From contig CAJNOI010000141.1 in NCBI GenBank assembly GCA_905250115.1, positions 124,001 to 188,000 of the forward strand: a stretch of 64,000 nt of DNA, written 5' to 3'. Made by a program: the position numbers and the translations under genes. The notes under the pieces were generated by a model. It was not told the DNA's origin. It saw only the letters and a list, made by a program, of their open reading frames with translations, and did not search any database. This document shows positions 48,573 through 61,000 of the stretch, one piece after another; the first letter of the stretch is position 1, and each line of letters opens with the position of its first letter. This DNA comes from Adineta steineri. Its lineage: Eukaryota > Rotifera > Eurotatoria > Adinetida > Adinetidae.

Positions 48573-51500
48573 TCAATAGAAATTTCTTTTGAATAATAAA
48601 ATCCATCGTTGACCACGATCAATTGCTTGTTTAAATCCTTTTCTAAAAACGGCTGATGGTAAGACAAATACTACAAATACAAGTATAGATGGCATAAATG
48701 AAACAAAATAACCAATAAGATATAACCAAAAATATTCGGATGATTTCTTACAATCCAATGTAAATGAAATAATAAGACGAGGTAAGGATAAAATAATTAA
48801 AATAATTGGACTTATGAAAAGATGTTTATGTTGTTTTAATTTATTTTTAAATTGTTTTAAATAAACAAATTTAATTTGTGTAGTTGCACGTTGACGAGCA
48901 GTTGTTATTATAATAAATATTGCAGAAAATAAATTTATTAAAAATGGTGTAAAAAAATGAAAAAACATAATAAATGTATTATAAATATATAATGATGATG
49001 AATAAAGAACGACACACCATGTACGTTCTTCCTTTTGATCATCAAATAAATGTAAATATGATAATTGAGGAATAAAAAGGATGAAATTAATTAAAATAAG
49101 AATTAATATGACCCATTTAGCAATATATTTACTTTTTTTCTTACTAAAATAAATTCCTTTATAAACAGCAGTTGCTCTTTCAGCAGCTACACAACCATTT
49201 AACCAATTATCTATACATAAAAGACTTTTTAATAATGGTTCAATTAACATACAATTGAAATAAAGTATTAATCTTTGTGCAAAAAAATCATGAGAAGAAA
49301 GTATAAGAAACCAAAATTTTAATGTAAATAAAATTACAATTAATAAGGATGTTATCGATGATGTAAGAAGATACATTCCACAACCAACTTCTTGAGATAT
49401 TTTATTTTTAAATGTAAATATTGAAAATATACCATTTATTATTCCAATGACAAACATCACCATTGTTATTAGAGCACTTAATTTAACAGAAAATGATTGA
49501 TTTGATAGTAATGTATTAGGTTTGATTTCATACCCTAAGATTTCATCCAATGTTAAACCAAAACCTTTGGTATAAAATTGACATTGACTACCAAAAAAAC
49601 ATTCATTACAAACACAAATAATTGAAGATGGACAATTAGGATGATCTTGAAAGCATTGTGCTTGATTTTTACAGTAATGTGTTGATGAACATTGAAGATT
49701 TTTTTCCCGATGAAATTCAACACAATTTGCATGATGATCATGAGTACATAAACATAAATAAGCTTCATCAAGAAAACAATTTAAATGATGATTTATTTGA
49801 CATGATATATGATAATATTTAATACGTTGAAATCGTGGTAATTCCATAAGTGTAGAATTAAATATTTTCTCAATAGAAATACATTCTCGACTAGGATTAA
49901 TTGTTGTTGAAATATCTATTTTTGGAGTTTGTTGAATAACAGCTAAATAATATTTATCATTTGATTTAATAATAACCATATGATATGGAGTAGAAATACG
50001 AAATATAACAGTATGTTGAAAAAGAGTTAGTTTTTCAAGCATAATTGTTGATTTTGGTTCTGATTGTTCCGAAATTGTAAAGAAAAAAGCCATTAAATAA
50101 GATGGAATATCAAGATTTTCTAATGAAATTTCGAGTTTAGCTTTTAAATATTGACATCTACTACCATAAAATTGATCAGGACAAATACAACTATAATCAC
50201 TACTAGGAATACTTAAATCAGCTGAAATACATTGACCATTATTTTGACATGCATTAATTGCACATGATGATGTAAGAAGGCATCGAGGCCCAAATCTTGT
50301 TAAAGGACAAATACATATTGAACGATTATTAATTGAACCTACACATATTGAATCCGATGAACAACTTTTACAATTTATTGGTATATTGCATTGAATACCA
50401 GACCAATCAGAAAAACATCGACAAAAATGTATTTCTTTATTTATATATTTAATACATTGACCATTATAACATTTATTCTTACAATCGAATGAATTTGAAA
50501 TTCTATAATAAGGTATAACAAGTGAAATCAATAATCTATTGACAGGTAAAAAAAGAAAAGGTATAAATAAATGCCAACTTCCACGATAAAACATCGTATT
50601 TTTTTCAAATACATCAATATGTATACTATAATTTTTTGTTCGATCTTTTGGTCTTGTTGGGTATAGAAGATAACGATTAAATTTAATTCCACAACTTTGA
50701 CTCGGCATATAATCAAATTGATCATAAGAATTTATTTCTTTACGTTCATCATTATCATCAATTAACATTATAACAACTGTATAAATTTCATGTTTTTCAG
50801 CACGAATTAATCCTAATGTAAGACTTATTCTTTCATTTTGATATTGACATAAATCACCATAATAACTCGGTGGACATATACATCCAGATTTATAACTATT
50901 ATTTCCTAACCAAATACGAATAGGAAGTCCTCGAGTACAATACCATGTCCATGGATTAAAATTTATTTGTGATTCAATAGTTTTTATATGTGAATATGTT
51001 TGTTGTTTTATCGATAGATTTGTTTCATTCATAATAATAAATAATTTTGATTGTGGATAATCAAGTGATGTATGAACTGTAAAATGAATAATTCTTGTTC
51101 TTTTATATTCACTTAATTGACAAAGAATATTTTCGATTGAACTAGAATTTGTAGATAAATTATCTTGACATATAAATCTTGAGTTTTTACAAAAATGTTC
51201 ATCATCACCAAGTGGACATGATTGAATATTATCACATAAATCAAATATTGATAAACATAAATCACTCTCTAAACAACGAAAACGTTCATAATCTTTTTTT
51301 AATGAATATAATTGTCGACAAAAATAAAGTTCATCCGAAGCACCAAGACAATCAATAATTTCATCACCAACACGATCAGAAGATAAACAAATGAATGAAT
51401 AATTCATTGATGTTATACATGGATGTGTTCCAAAAGGACATATATTATAATTACAATTATATTCATCTTCACCATTTGAACAAGCCCAATAACCATCACA

Positions 51501-53252
51501 TCGTGAATGAATATTATTACATGGCCAATAATTACATTCAGATTCATCTGTATAGATCTGACCATTTAAATCTTCAAAAATATATTCTTTAAAACCATTA
51601 CAAAAAATGTGAAATGGAATATTATTATTATATTGATTTTCATAATCTGGACAATCATGTATAGATTGTAATGATGATAAACATTTTGTTTGATTTGGAC
51701 ATTGTATTCGATATTTATCATGAAGTAAACAACTAGATTCATAATTTTCATCATCATTCATACAACAATCTTTATTTTCATCAATAAGACGAGATTTTGA
51801 AATTAATTTCGATGAATTTTGACAATTATAAATTAATGAATTATTATTTAAATATTGAATAAATCTATGTGTAATTGAACAAGATGAAAAATGAGAATTT
51901 ATTTCTAAAATAATATCAATCCATGGATGTCCAGAAATATCTAATTCCATTTCTAATTCATATGTATGTATACAAGTAAGATTATTATAATAATAAGTTG
52001 GTATTATACAATCACATAATTTATCATCAAAACAAATATAATCTGGTAACATAAAAGAAGTTCGATTTAATCTTAAATATGGTTTATCATATATAAAACG
52101 AATATGACCATAATGTATAGGATTAATTGGAAATTGAAATATCGCATCACATGTTTGAAGATATTCAAAGATTAAATCATTGTTTAACCATATTTGACAT
52201 GAGATTTTATTAACTTCTGTAACAAGTTGTGTAAGACAAATCATTGCAATCCAACATTGATCTGATAAATTACCTTGAAGTTTCATTAATTCATTCAGTA
52301 ATATATGACGTCCATTATGACATTTATCAAATTTTTGTACACATTGTCCATCACCACAAGAAAATTCATGCCAATTTGTTCTACAAGAATGTTCTTCACA
52401 ACGAAATGTTGGATCATGAAAACAAGATCTTGAATATGATATATCAGGTATTTCATCGGATCGATCAAGACAATCTGCTTCACCTTGACCATCTTCCCAA
52501 AATTCTTCGGGAATACATAAACCATTATGACATCGATATTCATTTTCATTACATTCATTTAATTCCATATCGAAACAAAATGCTTCATCAAGACCACCAT
52601 CAAGACAATCAACACGACCATCACATATTTCACGCCAATCAAGGCATAATAAAGATCCACCACGATCACATTTAAGATGAACATAACATGGAATTTTTGG
52701 TAAAATATTTGTTGATTCAGTATAGGATGTTTTTCGAGAAAATTCATTTTCAATTATTTTTTCCATTGACATTTCTTCACTAAATTCAAATGAATATTGA
52801 CATTGAAGACCAAACCATGGTTTTGTACAATTATAAAATAATTCATTTGATAATAATGATTGAGAAATATTTAATTCATTTAAATAAAATTGATATTGTT
52901 CAACAAGATCAATTGGAGTAGACCAGGAAAGAAGTTGTTGACTTGTTATATTATGAAGACGTAATTCTTCGAAAGTAAAATTATGATCACGTAGGTTTTC
53001 AAAAGTAAAAATTAATATTTCACTATCATTTAATGGACGAAAACAATAAGGAATTAAATCATCAATTACATTTGATAATCCTTGATATGCTAGTTTTTCA
53101 TGATGTATATGATAATATAAACAATCATATTGCAATGATATATTATACATTAGTCGATCAGTATTATAAAGATTTAATTGACAAGATATATTTTTCCATT
53201 CATAAAAAATTATCAGAAATAATTGAAAAATTATTCTTATTGTGGAATACAT
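48573..53252 (-). CDS. LDLa/EGF multidomain 7-transmembrane receptor
   Basis: One uninterrupted exon of 1559 residues. The signal peptide is within 1-24. LDL-receptor class A modules include about 189-226 (CDRGGSLLCLDWREICDGR) and 233-268 (CNENEYRCHNGLCIPEEFW), with more degenerate copies near 290-320, 560-640 and 660-700 (HSRCDGYWACSNGEDEYNC). EGF-like modules appear further on (CICPPSYYGDLCQYQ; CACQNNGQC-like; CICPDQFYGSRCQY; CNECFFGSQCQF). From about residue 1258 there are seven hydrophobic spans typical of a rhodopsin-like GPCR, with a short basic tail. The nearest known architecture is LDLa-containing GPCRs of invertebrates. Probably a plasma-membrane receptor for a protein or lipoprotein-like ligand. 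A 4.7-kb intronless gene is odd here, where neighbours have many introns. Confidence 0.82.
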   Translation of the reverse strand: MYSTIRIIFQLFLIIFYEWKNISCQLNLYNTDRLMYNISLQYDCLYYHIHHEKLAYQGLSNVIDDLIPYCFRPLNDSEILIFTFENLRDHNFTFEELRLHNITSQQLLSWSTPIDLVEQYQFYLNELNISQSLLSNELFYNCTKPWFGLQCQYSFEFSEEMSMEKIIENEFSRKTSYTESTNILPKIPCYVHLKCDRGGSLLCLDWREICDGRVDCLDGGLDEAFCFDMELNECNENEYRCHNGLCIPEEFWEDGQGEADCLDRSDEIPDISYSRSCFHDPTFRCEEHSCRTNWHEFSCGDGQCVQKFDKCHNGRHILLNELMKLQGNLSDQCWIAMICLTQLVTEVNKISCQIWLNNDLIFEYLQTCDAIFQFPINPIHYGHIRFIYDKPYLRLNRTSFMLPDYICFDDKLCDCIIPTYYYNNLTCIHTYELEMELDISGHPWIDIILEINSHFSSCSITHRFIQYLNNNSLIYNCQNSSKLISKSRLIDENKDCCMNDDENYESSCLLHDKYRIQCPNQTKCLSSLQSIHDCPDYENQYNNNIPFHIFCNGFKEYIFEDLNGQIYTDESECNYWPCNNIHSRCDGYWACSNGEDEYNCNYNICPFGTHPCITSMNYSFICLSSDRVGDEIIDCLGASDELYFCRQLYSLKKDYERFRCLESDLCLSIFDLCDNIQSCPLGDDEHFCKNSRFICQDNLSTNSSSIENILCQLSEYKRTRIIHFTVHTSLDYPQSKLFIIMNETNLSIKQQTYSHIKTIESQINFNPWTWYCTRGLPIRIWLGNNSYKSGCICPPSYYGDLCQYQNERISLTLGLIRAEKHEIYTVVIMLIDDNDERKEINSYDQFDYMPSQSCGIKFNRYLLYPTRPKDRTKNYSIHIDVFEKNTMFYRGSWHLFIPFLFLPVNRLLISLVIPYYRISNSFDCKNKCYNGQCIKYINKEIHFCRCFSDWSGIQCNIPINCKSCSSDSICVGSINNRSICICPLTRFGPRCLLTSSCAINACQNNGQCISADLSIPSSDYSCICPDQFYGSRCQYLKAKLEISLENLDIPSYLMAFFFTISEQSEPKSTIMLEKLTLFQHTVIFRISTPYHMVIIKSNDKYYLAVIQQTPKIDISTTINPSRECISIEKIFNSTLMELPRFQRIKYYHISCQINHHLNCFLDEAYLCLCTHDHHANCVEFHREKNLQCSSTHYCKNQAQCFQDHPNCPSSIICVCNECFFGSQCQFYTKGFGLTLDEILGYEIKPNTLLSNQSFSVKLSALITMVMFVIGIINGIFSIFTFKNKISQEVGCGMYLLTSSITSLLIVILFTLKFWFLILSSHDFFAQRLILYFNCMLIEPLLKSLLCIDNWLNGCVAAERATAVYKGIYFSKKKSKYIAKWVILILILINFILFIPQLSYLHLFDDQKEERTWCVVLYSSSLYIYNTFIMFFHFFTPFLINLFSAIFIIITTARQRATTQIKFVYLKQFKNKLKQHKHLFISPIILIILSLPRLIISFTLDCKKSSEYFWLYLIGYFVSFMPSILVFVVFVLPSAVFRKGFKQAIDRGQRWILLFKRNFY

Positions 53253-55213
53253 TTTAAATGATTATATAGTATGCAGTAAAATGGAATGCATTATTCATCT
53301 ATATTTGTAGGTATAGATCACAAAACAAATACAAATATCATTGTCATTTACTATCCAATTATACACTCGTGTATGACATTGTCTTTCCTGTTAGAAAATT
53401 AAATACGTGAGAGGAAAAAAATTCAATAATGATTACATCATATATTCTATATCAAATTGCTTTATTTATTTTATATAATAGATAGAATTAGTATAGTAGA
53501 TCGTTATTATATATAATTTTTTAATTTTATCGGAATTGTGTGAAGATGAGAATCATATACCTCTGTTTATTCGTAGAAAATCACATGCTACATCTTCAGT
53601 ATGTCCAACAAGGGATTAAAGAAACAAGATGAGGAAAAATTACTATGATCAGACAGTAGAGAAAAGAACAAGAACATATATAAAAGAAGATGATGAATCA
53701 CACTATGTGATATGTATTCATATGACAACAGGATGAAAGAAAGAAATAAAGAAAAGATGATAAGACCACCTGACAATTGATTATTTAAAAAAAAACATTC
53801 AATTGAGTTTATTTTTCACTTATTAATGTAGATTATCAAATCGTTAGTATTCATCTATATTAGATCATTAATAAAAGAAATGTTTTATTATAGTTAAATT
53901 TTAATTCTTTGTGTCCCGTCGTTTTTTTGCGAAATTTTGAATTTTTTTATAATAAACTCTAAAATATAATCTTTGTTCCTGGATAAATAAATTATACTTT
54001 TGTATCTTAGTCTTCAATGCAATCAGAACAAATATATCATATCGAATATTGTGGTATATGCAAACGATGTATTTTCTTAAAGAATGTTTTGATTGCGATG
54101 TTTGTGAAATATCGAGCAGTCAGACGAATATGGGAATCTCTTGTGGATGGTTTTCTAATACTAGTCGATCTTTGTAGTTCATACTTTGACAAAACTCTTC
54201 AAATTCTTTTGAACCAAATATCAGATAGATGAAAAGAATTATTGTTATACTTTTTTGTAAATTACAAATACATTGTATATTGTTAATATCTAAAAGATGA
54301 AAAAAAGTGATTGTATTGGAACACATAAATGTAAAAGAAAGTGTAGATCATCATACAAATCGAAGAAAAATAGACTGAACATAGACATATGATATGAACA
54401 AGAAGAAAGGAAAGAAAGATTGAACTTGTATCATATCATTTGATAACTAATAAAAAGGTGTTCTAAACAAAATGAAGAACATATAAACTAAAGGTGTCTT
54501 TATAAGATAACAACATTAGAACGTATATATATTTTGGCTTGTAAGTGTTAGTAAGCTTTTTTCGTCATTTTCTTTAACATATTTTCATAAGGGTTTTTTC
54601 TTGTTTTTGAATTGTTAATGGTTCATTCAGTCATATTTCAAAAATAATATATCACTCTCATCATATTTTTCTCAAGTATGAGCTATAAAAATACTACTTG
54701 TCTTGCATTAAAGTTGTATGTTATATGTAATAAGATATTTGTTATATACAAGCAATGTCAAGTATTTAATTTTTCAAATTATTTGTTCATCTCAATACAA
54801 GTATCAACTTAAATGGTTTTTTATCATTTCAACGGAACTTTTCGAAAGAAAAATATATATTTGTTATATGATTTAGTCGAATAGATTATATTATGATGTA
54901 TTTAACATAAATGATAATGCTATTTTGGAAAAATTTTCACTGATATGTCGACTTCAAGCATAATGATTCAAACAATTCATAGCTTATAATAGCGTGTCTT
55001 AAAATTGTTTAATAGATAAAATAGATTCGAAGTAAATTGAAACTTTTTCTTTTCCATAAGTTAGTTTTATATTTTTGTTTTTGAATATTTTCTCTAGAAT
55101 ATCTTTTTCACTTTAACAACTTATTGATGAAATTTATAGTTCTATTAGATTTTCAATGAGAAAAAAGTATCTGAACATATCAAAACTAGATGATCAAAAT
55201 AAATGCAAAAATG
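53253..55213. other. Intergenic
   Basis: No gene is supported. From about 55090 the sequence belongs to the tandem duplication that carries the defensin-like genes. Confidence 0.5.
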
Positions 55214-55545
55214 TTAACGATGTTCAATCGATGATGAGAAACACTCACAGCGTGTGTAATTTGAGTTTCTACTACATTGACCACTTTTCTGATGTCGAAA
55301 TCTACAATGAAATCTGCAATGTGCTTCTTTCTTATCATTTGGCCCATTACATCCAAAACTACGAACGTTACGTTCAATAGTCTTCATTTGATCTAGAACT
55401 AATAGAAACAAAATTTAGTTTAATATGTATTCATTTAAATAAATTAATACGTACAATAATCATCGGAATTTAACTGAAATGTTTCAGTTGTTATGGTAAG
55501 CAATGCAAGTGAAAATGAAATAAGTACTACGAATTTATAATTCAT
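55214..55545 (-). CDS. Defensin-like six-cysteine prepropeptide 1
   Basis: Exon 1 (55545-55455) encodes a signal peptide (MNYKFVVLISFSLALLTITT) and an acidic propeptide start. A 56-nt phase-1 intron follows, then exon 2 (55398-55214); 91 residues. A furin-type RNVR site (40-43) precedes the mature peptide. Cysteines are at 47, 58, 62, 72, 81 and 83, spaced C-x10-C-x3-C-x9-C-x8-C-x-C, the CS-alpha-beta pattern of invertebrate defensins (CxxxC helix, CxC strand). The mature part is basic. The likely role is antimicrobial and secreted. No homology search was possible; a different six-cysteine toxin-like or signalling fold cannot be excluded from spacing alone. Confidence 0.68.
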
Positions 55546-55648
55546 TTTTTTATTGAAAATACAAAAATATCTAAAATAAAAAAGTGTATTTACTTTTTTT
55601 ATTAACATGACTTTAAAATAGAGATGTGCAGTTGCAGTATATCTCTAC

Positions 55649-56473
55649 CAGGGCTCCGCGTGGGATGGGATGGGACGTGAAAGGTCGTCCCATGGGATAA
55701 ATATTTTTCAAACTATCCCATGGGATGGGATGATAAATTTTTAAAAGGAATCCCATCCCATGGGATTTTATAAAAAAAAATTCGTCCCATCCCATCCCAT
55801 CCCATGAAATTACATGTTAGTCAAGTATCGTTTAAAAAAAATTTTTTTGTGTAACTGTGGACTCGACTAATGGTATCAGTACTTTTATTAAGCTTTATAC
55901 TCCCCTTCCAATAGAAGTCCCACCCCCTAAACAGTAGATCCGTCTGGAGCAAAGTTCGAGGAAAAACACTACAGAGGTAGAGGGATTTTTTTCACAAAAG
56001 AATGCGATGTGCGAAACCATAATAGAAGAGTTCGGGCCTTTTATTTTGGAGAGAGGGGAGGGGATTATTTCATATTCCACTTCATATTTTTTATTTCACA
56101 TTCGTCGGATTGAGATTCAACAGCAGACAAGCAATCATTCAAAGACATTTTGTTGAAAATAAGCTGATATACAAGAATATCACTTATTTAGACACAATAG
56201 ATTCATTTGTGTTTTTCTTTGTACTTTAATTCATTCTTATCGATTATGTCTCATCGAGTACTTACGCAGCGTGACCGATCAAAGAACAGAAAACAAATAT
56301 TTCTTTAATTGTTTTACTAGAATGACTAAGAGGGACATTTACACAGTCGAATTATTCTTTCCTGAATAAAACGAGAATTTCTACAGAAAATCTGTGTCCC
56401 ATGGGATGTCCCAAAAAATTTCATCCCATGGGATGGGATGGGATGGGATTGTCTCATCCCACGCGGAGCCCTG
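55649..56473. mobile_element. hAT-like non-autonomous element with perfect 19-bp TIRs
   Basis: CAGGGCTCCGCGTGGGATG at 55649-55667 is matched by its exact reverse complement at 56455-56473. Both subterminal regions contain arrays of GGGATGGGATG and CCCATGGG. CAGGG-type ends are typical of hAT elements. The flanking 8-mers (atctctac and atatatat) agree at 5 of 8 positions, and unit B of the surrounding duplication lacks the element at the matching site. The 825-bp length and absence of a transposase ORF mark it as a MITE or deleted derivative. Confidence 0.75.
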
Positions 56474-57140
56474 ATATATATGTATTATTACATTTAAATA
56501 ATGGAATTCTCAAGATAAAAATAGTATTTTTGTGTAAGAGTTACTAACCAAAATTTACTCACCTGTTACAATGAATAATAAAGAAGATGATATTGTAAAA
56601 TATTCCTACAATAAACCTCGTATTGTGATATATATTTTTACGATAAAAAAACTTAAGTAATTGTTTATCACGTTATTCGAGTATATAATAAATAAACGTA
56701 AAAATCCTATTTTGCATAAAAAGAAAAGATCTAAAAGGTGAATATAAGGATTGCTAGATAGGTCGAGAGGTATCAGGTTTGACTCGGTGTCTGAAAAAGT
56801 TTTTTTTAATATTTCTACTAAAATCTTCGCAGTCGTAAGATTTAAATAGTTTCCTATCATGCATAGAATCAATCTGATTAAATTTTGTATTAAGTGATAC
56901 GTTTTCTATTTTTTTACCGTTAATTTTCAATAATAAGAAAGACAGACTAGTATTTTGATCTCAACATAATAATCGAGAAGATACTTTCCTATAAAGATTA
57001 TAGAGTATTTTCAGTGAAAAGTTTATATAATTGAAATTCTAACTACTTATTCGAGAAATTAAATATATTTATTAGACCTTCAACGATAAGAAAGCATCTG
57101 AATAGATTAAAATTGCATAATTAAAATAAATACAAAAATA

Positions 57141-57474
57141 TTACGAATTTGGTTTCTGTGATTCGTAACACTCACAGCGTGTGTATTGTCGTTCTTTAAC
57201 ACAACGACTTTTCTGATTTCGACCACTACAATGGTCGTTGCATTTTTTCTTCTTCTTTAATGTATTACAGTTCAAACGACGAGTTTCACGTATAATAAAT
57301 TCCATTTCATTCATGGCTAAAAGAGATAAAATTTAGTTTAATATGTTTATTCATTTAAATAAATTAATACTGACGATAATCATTCGAATCTATATCAAAT
57401 GTTTCCTGTGTTTGAATTGTTGTGACCAACAATGTAAGTAAAAACGAAATTAGCATTAATAATTTGTAATTCAT
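57141..57474 (-). CDS. Defensin-like six-cysteine prepropeptide 2
   Basis: Exon 1 (57474-57375) and exon 2 (57316-57141) join across a 58-nt phase-1 intron; 91 residues, the same length as its paralogue. Signal peptide MNYKLLMLISFLLTLLVTT, acidic spacer (ETFDIDSNDY), then an R-E-T-R-R processing site (43-47). Cysteines at 50, 59, 63, 72, 81 and 83 give C-x8-C-x3-C-x8-C-x8-C-x-C. The segment YTRCEC is identical in both copies, while the loop after C1 is replaced by a lysine run. The donor GTCAGT is unusual but in phase. Secreted, cationic, probable antimicrobial role by pattern only. Confidence 0.68.
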
Positions 57475-58050
57475 TATTTTCTTGAAAAACTAAAAGTATC
57501 TAAAATAAAAAAAGTGTATCTACTTTTTTTATTAATATCATTTTAAATCAGAAATGTTCAGTTGCAGTATATCGATACACTGTATTATCGATGAAATTAT
57601 CAGCATTGCTGTGCATCTCTATTTGAAATAAGATGTAATACTCAAGACAAAACGAATGCACCTGTCAAAAACTTTGAGAGAAAAAATTATTTATTTTTCA
57701 ACTACAATAAATGATAAAGATGATGCTAAAGATATTTATACATTAAACTTCGTATTGGTATGTATATATATTGTTTTTGACAAGGAAAAACTCAAGTGGT
57801 TAATAATCATGTCATTCGAACAGATAATGAAGAGTGGTGAAAATCCCGTTAGTCATGAGAAAAAAAACATCTTGAAGGTAAATATAATGATTACTAGATA
57901 TAAATCATTCTGATACATTAGATATATCCAAATGTATCAGGTTTGACAAAATGTCTGAAAAACGTTTTTTTATATTTCTACTAGAATCTTTATAATTGAA
58001 AGATTTAAATATGATATTATCGAATAATAGAAGCTATTTATAAGATATTC

Positions 58051-61000
58051 TATTCGTTATAGTCTGTTTTTAGTAAAGCGTCAAGTAAAATATTTTTTTT
58101 CGTGTGAATATTATTCCTGTCAACTCATTCATAGATAAGAGAAGAAAGTGTCGTTTTGGTGAAAAGGTAATCAAAATATTTAAAGCTTTCTTCTCAGCAA
58201 CTCATAGTTCTTTAATTCGGCCAAAAAAAACACTTCTATATTTATCTAGTCAAACAAAAAATAGTTGTAATATTTAACTCCTATGGACTGAAATATAGAT
58301 CGCTCATATTGTATTTTAATCAAAATATATTTCTGCTAAATTAGCCGTACTAATTAATGTCTCAACTTTTTATAAACTATTTTAAATCAACGATCTATTT
58401 TTCTTATATTCAGTAAAAATGATATCCACTTATATTCCTAAAAATCATCATTAAACTAATTACACTAGTAAATAATACTCTTTATTTGTACTTAATCGAG
58501 TCCTAAATTCTTTCTATATAAATAGACAAAAAAAAACATAATAAATTCTATACCGTCACTTGTCAAAACCGAGATTGATATGTTTGAGGTTATAGTGTGT
58601 AAATTGGATAATTTATATTGTTATTGTGTTTTGAGTCTCTATATATATGCATTGTAAGTAAGAACATTAGTAACATATATATATGATGAAAAAAATATTT
58701 TATTGTTCAGAAAATTCTAATATCATAAAAATTCAAATAAACAATGATTAATTATTGTTAAATAGGATAATTTCATATACTCATGTTTTCTCCCTTTAAT
58801 TAAACTAGTAATTCTCATCTGATTTTTCTTAAATAACTGATTTTGTAATATCGTTAATAATTCAATGCAAGTTTTATGACTTTATCTTTTGTCTCATGAC
58901 TTTTTTACATGTGTTCAAAAGTCATCTATTTACAAATAGGATCAATTACAATCTATACAATGATAATTCTACTTCAATAGAATAGAAAAATAAATGTTTT
59001 TTTCTTTTTTTTTTCATTTGATTTTTATCTATTAAAACTGATTTTAATAATATAAAATTAAATTTACAAATTTTTCAATAGAATTTTATTTCGATAATAT
59101 TTAATATTTTGATAAAAAAAATCAACAATAACATTTCTTTCAATTTGAAAGTATCTCTTGGAAAAGTTATGAGAGAAAATTTTAATAGTTCAATGATAAT
59201 TAATTAACTCGTCTATGGAATGTAGATATCAATAGAAATAAAGATGATTTTCTGTTAACTATTAGTTGTGGTAAGATCATATCAAAATTCATATTTTGAA
59301 GTTTGTTAGAAACAATATTGACATAAAAGGGCAACGTGTCGTTTTAATCAATAGAACAATCTATTCTTATGATTAAACTACACAACTTTCATTGAAAATA
59401 ACATCATATCAATAAAGTTTACGATTAATTTTTCGTCACGCATATTTCTACACTTATAACTTTCTTACTATCCGAACTAGCGGAATCACTCAAAACCATT
59501 TTGCAAGAGCATGTTTCACTGTATTTTTTTACCATCAAGATAAAGTAATTGCTCGAAAAATAAATCAATACTTTTTGTCTACTCTTTATATGTATGCATA
59601 CATGTGCTCATTTGTGTTCTTATATATATTTTTCTCTTTTCTTTGATTTGTGTGATTTTGCTAGATTAGAAATATTAGATTGTTTCCAATGCAAATTGTT
59701 ATTTTAATAATACTCTTGTGTACTGAAATGAATATGTAAGTAAATTCTCTTGCCACAGCTTTATTTCTTTAAATTGAGTGGTAACATGTTTTCTTTTTGT
59801 TTAAATATTAGTCTACTGAAATTTAGTTCAATGAAAAGAAATACGAAAAAATAACTAATTAAAAATAGATTTTAATTATGAAAGATAATAAATGACTGTG
59901 CAAATTATTAATTGTAAAGTTTTTAATATTTATAAGAAGAAACACGAATAAAATAATTGTCACACATAGAATTATATAACTATAAGAGAAATAATGGCAA
60001 AGTAAAGATTAAAATCTTTAATAAGATAATAAAAAAAGAAGTTTATTATATAGATTTTTTGAGAATTACTCTATTTTCAATTATAAACATTTTCGTTAAC
60101 ATGGTAAATATAAATATTAATTTCACCTGGAATAGAAATAGTATTAGAATTTTCAAATAATATTGACTTTATAATAAGAGAAGCTTTAATAAATGATAAA
60201 AGTAAATATTTTTTATTTGTGATATTTAGGATGATTTCTATCTATGTTGATTATGTAAAGAATTATATGATCCTTAGTGATATGTAGTTATCATTGAACG
60301 TGATCTTTCTTTAAGTTAAATGTTCATTGATTCGAGGTATCTAAATAATCAATGAAAATATTGAACAATATAAATATAATGAACGAAGTCACAAATGATC
60401 TGTATTGATTTTTAAAAAATATATATCAAAATTTCCTCGATGTTTTTTTTTGTCTTTAATTATTGTTACGATTGAAATTTAGTCATAATCATCGATGTGC
60501 TTTAATTCACAGTATTTGTAGAAAATCAAAGATTACAAACTGTATATTTGGCCTTCATAGTAATCGATTTGTAGACTTTTGTTCTTTATTTCAATAAATG
60601 ATTCAATGTAAGTTTTCATTATAAGATGTTTTCCTTTCGTTCTTCGTCATGTTTTGAAATCTTTATCTCTTCGTGTGTTTATTCATCCTCCATTGTAAAA
60701 ACATAACGTATACTCTTCTTAAATATGTCATATGTCTTTTTGGATATTTCTGTTTCTTGCTTTATGTATTGTCTTATTGTATGAAATTTACTCTTATCAT
60801 CAAGTGGACGTTCTTTCAACATGCGCGATCTATTAAAGTATATATAACCTTGGAATTTTCATGAACAAACGAAGAAATATAATACAAATTGGTTTCTATC
60901 TAACATTTTATTTTATAATTTGAAAATTTAATAAAAAGCATTGGTTATGATATTTTTAGCGCGAGAATTGATCTAATGGATCGATACTAAAACGTCTACC

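Larger units (their letters stand above)
55090..58050. repeat. Tandem duplication, two units each with a defensin-like gene
   Basis: Unit A (about 55090-56960) and unit B (about 57030-58050) align along their length: 3' flank, both exons and intron of a small minus-strand gene, the 5' flank with the shared phrase AGTTGCAGTATATC, and a downstream block containing CTAGATA. Unit A is longer because of the 825-bp element at 55649. Divergence is considerable, so the duplication is not recent. Confidence 0.7.

Noticed and set aside
52244-52675. 143-residue plus-strand ORF within the receptor gene
   Set aside because: Antisense shadow of the 1559-residue receptor; H/I/N-rich composition follows from the reverse complement of its codons.
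55613-55795. Minus-strand ORF rich in W, P, G and M
   Set aside because: It is a translation of the GGGATGGGATG/CCCATGGG arrays of the hAT-like element.
57656-57913. 85-residue ORF in unit B of the tandem duplication
   Set aside because: The aligned region of unit A (about 56540-56760) is not open in the same frame, so the opening is not conserved.
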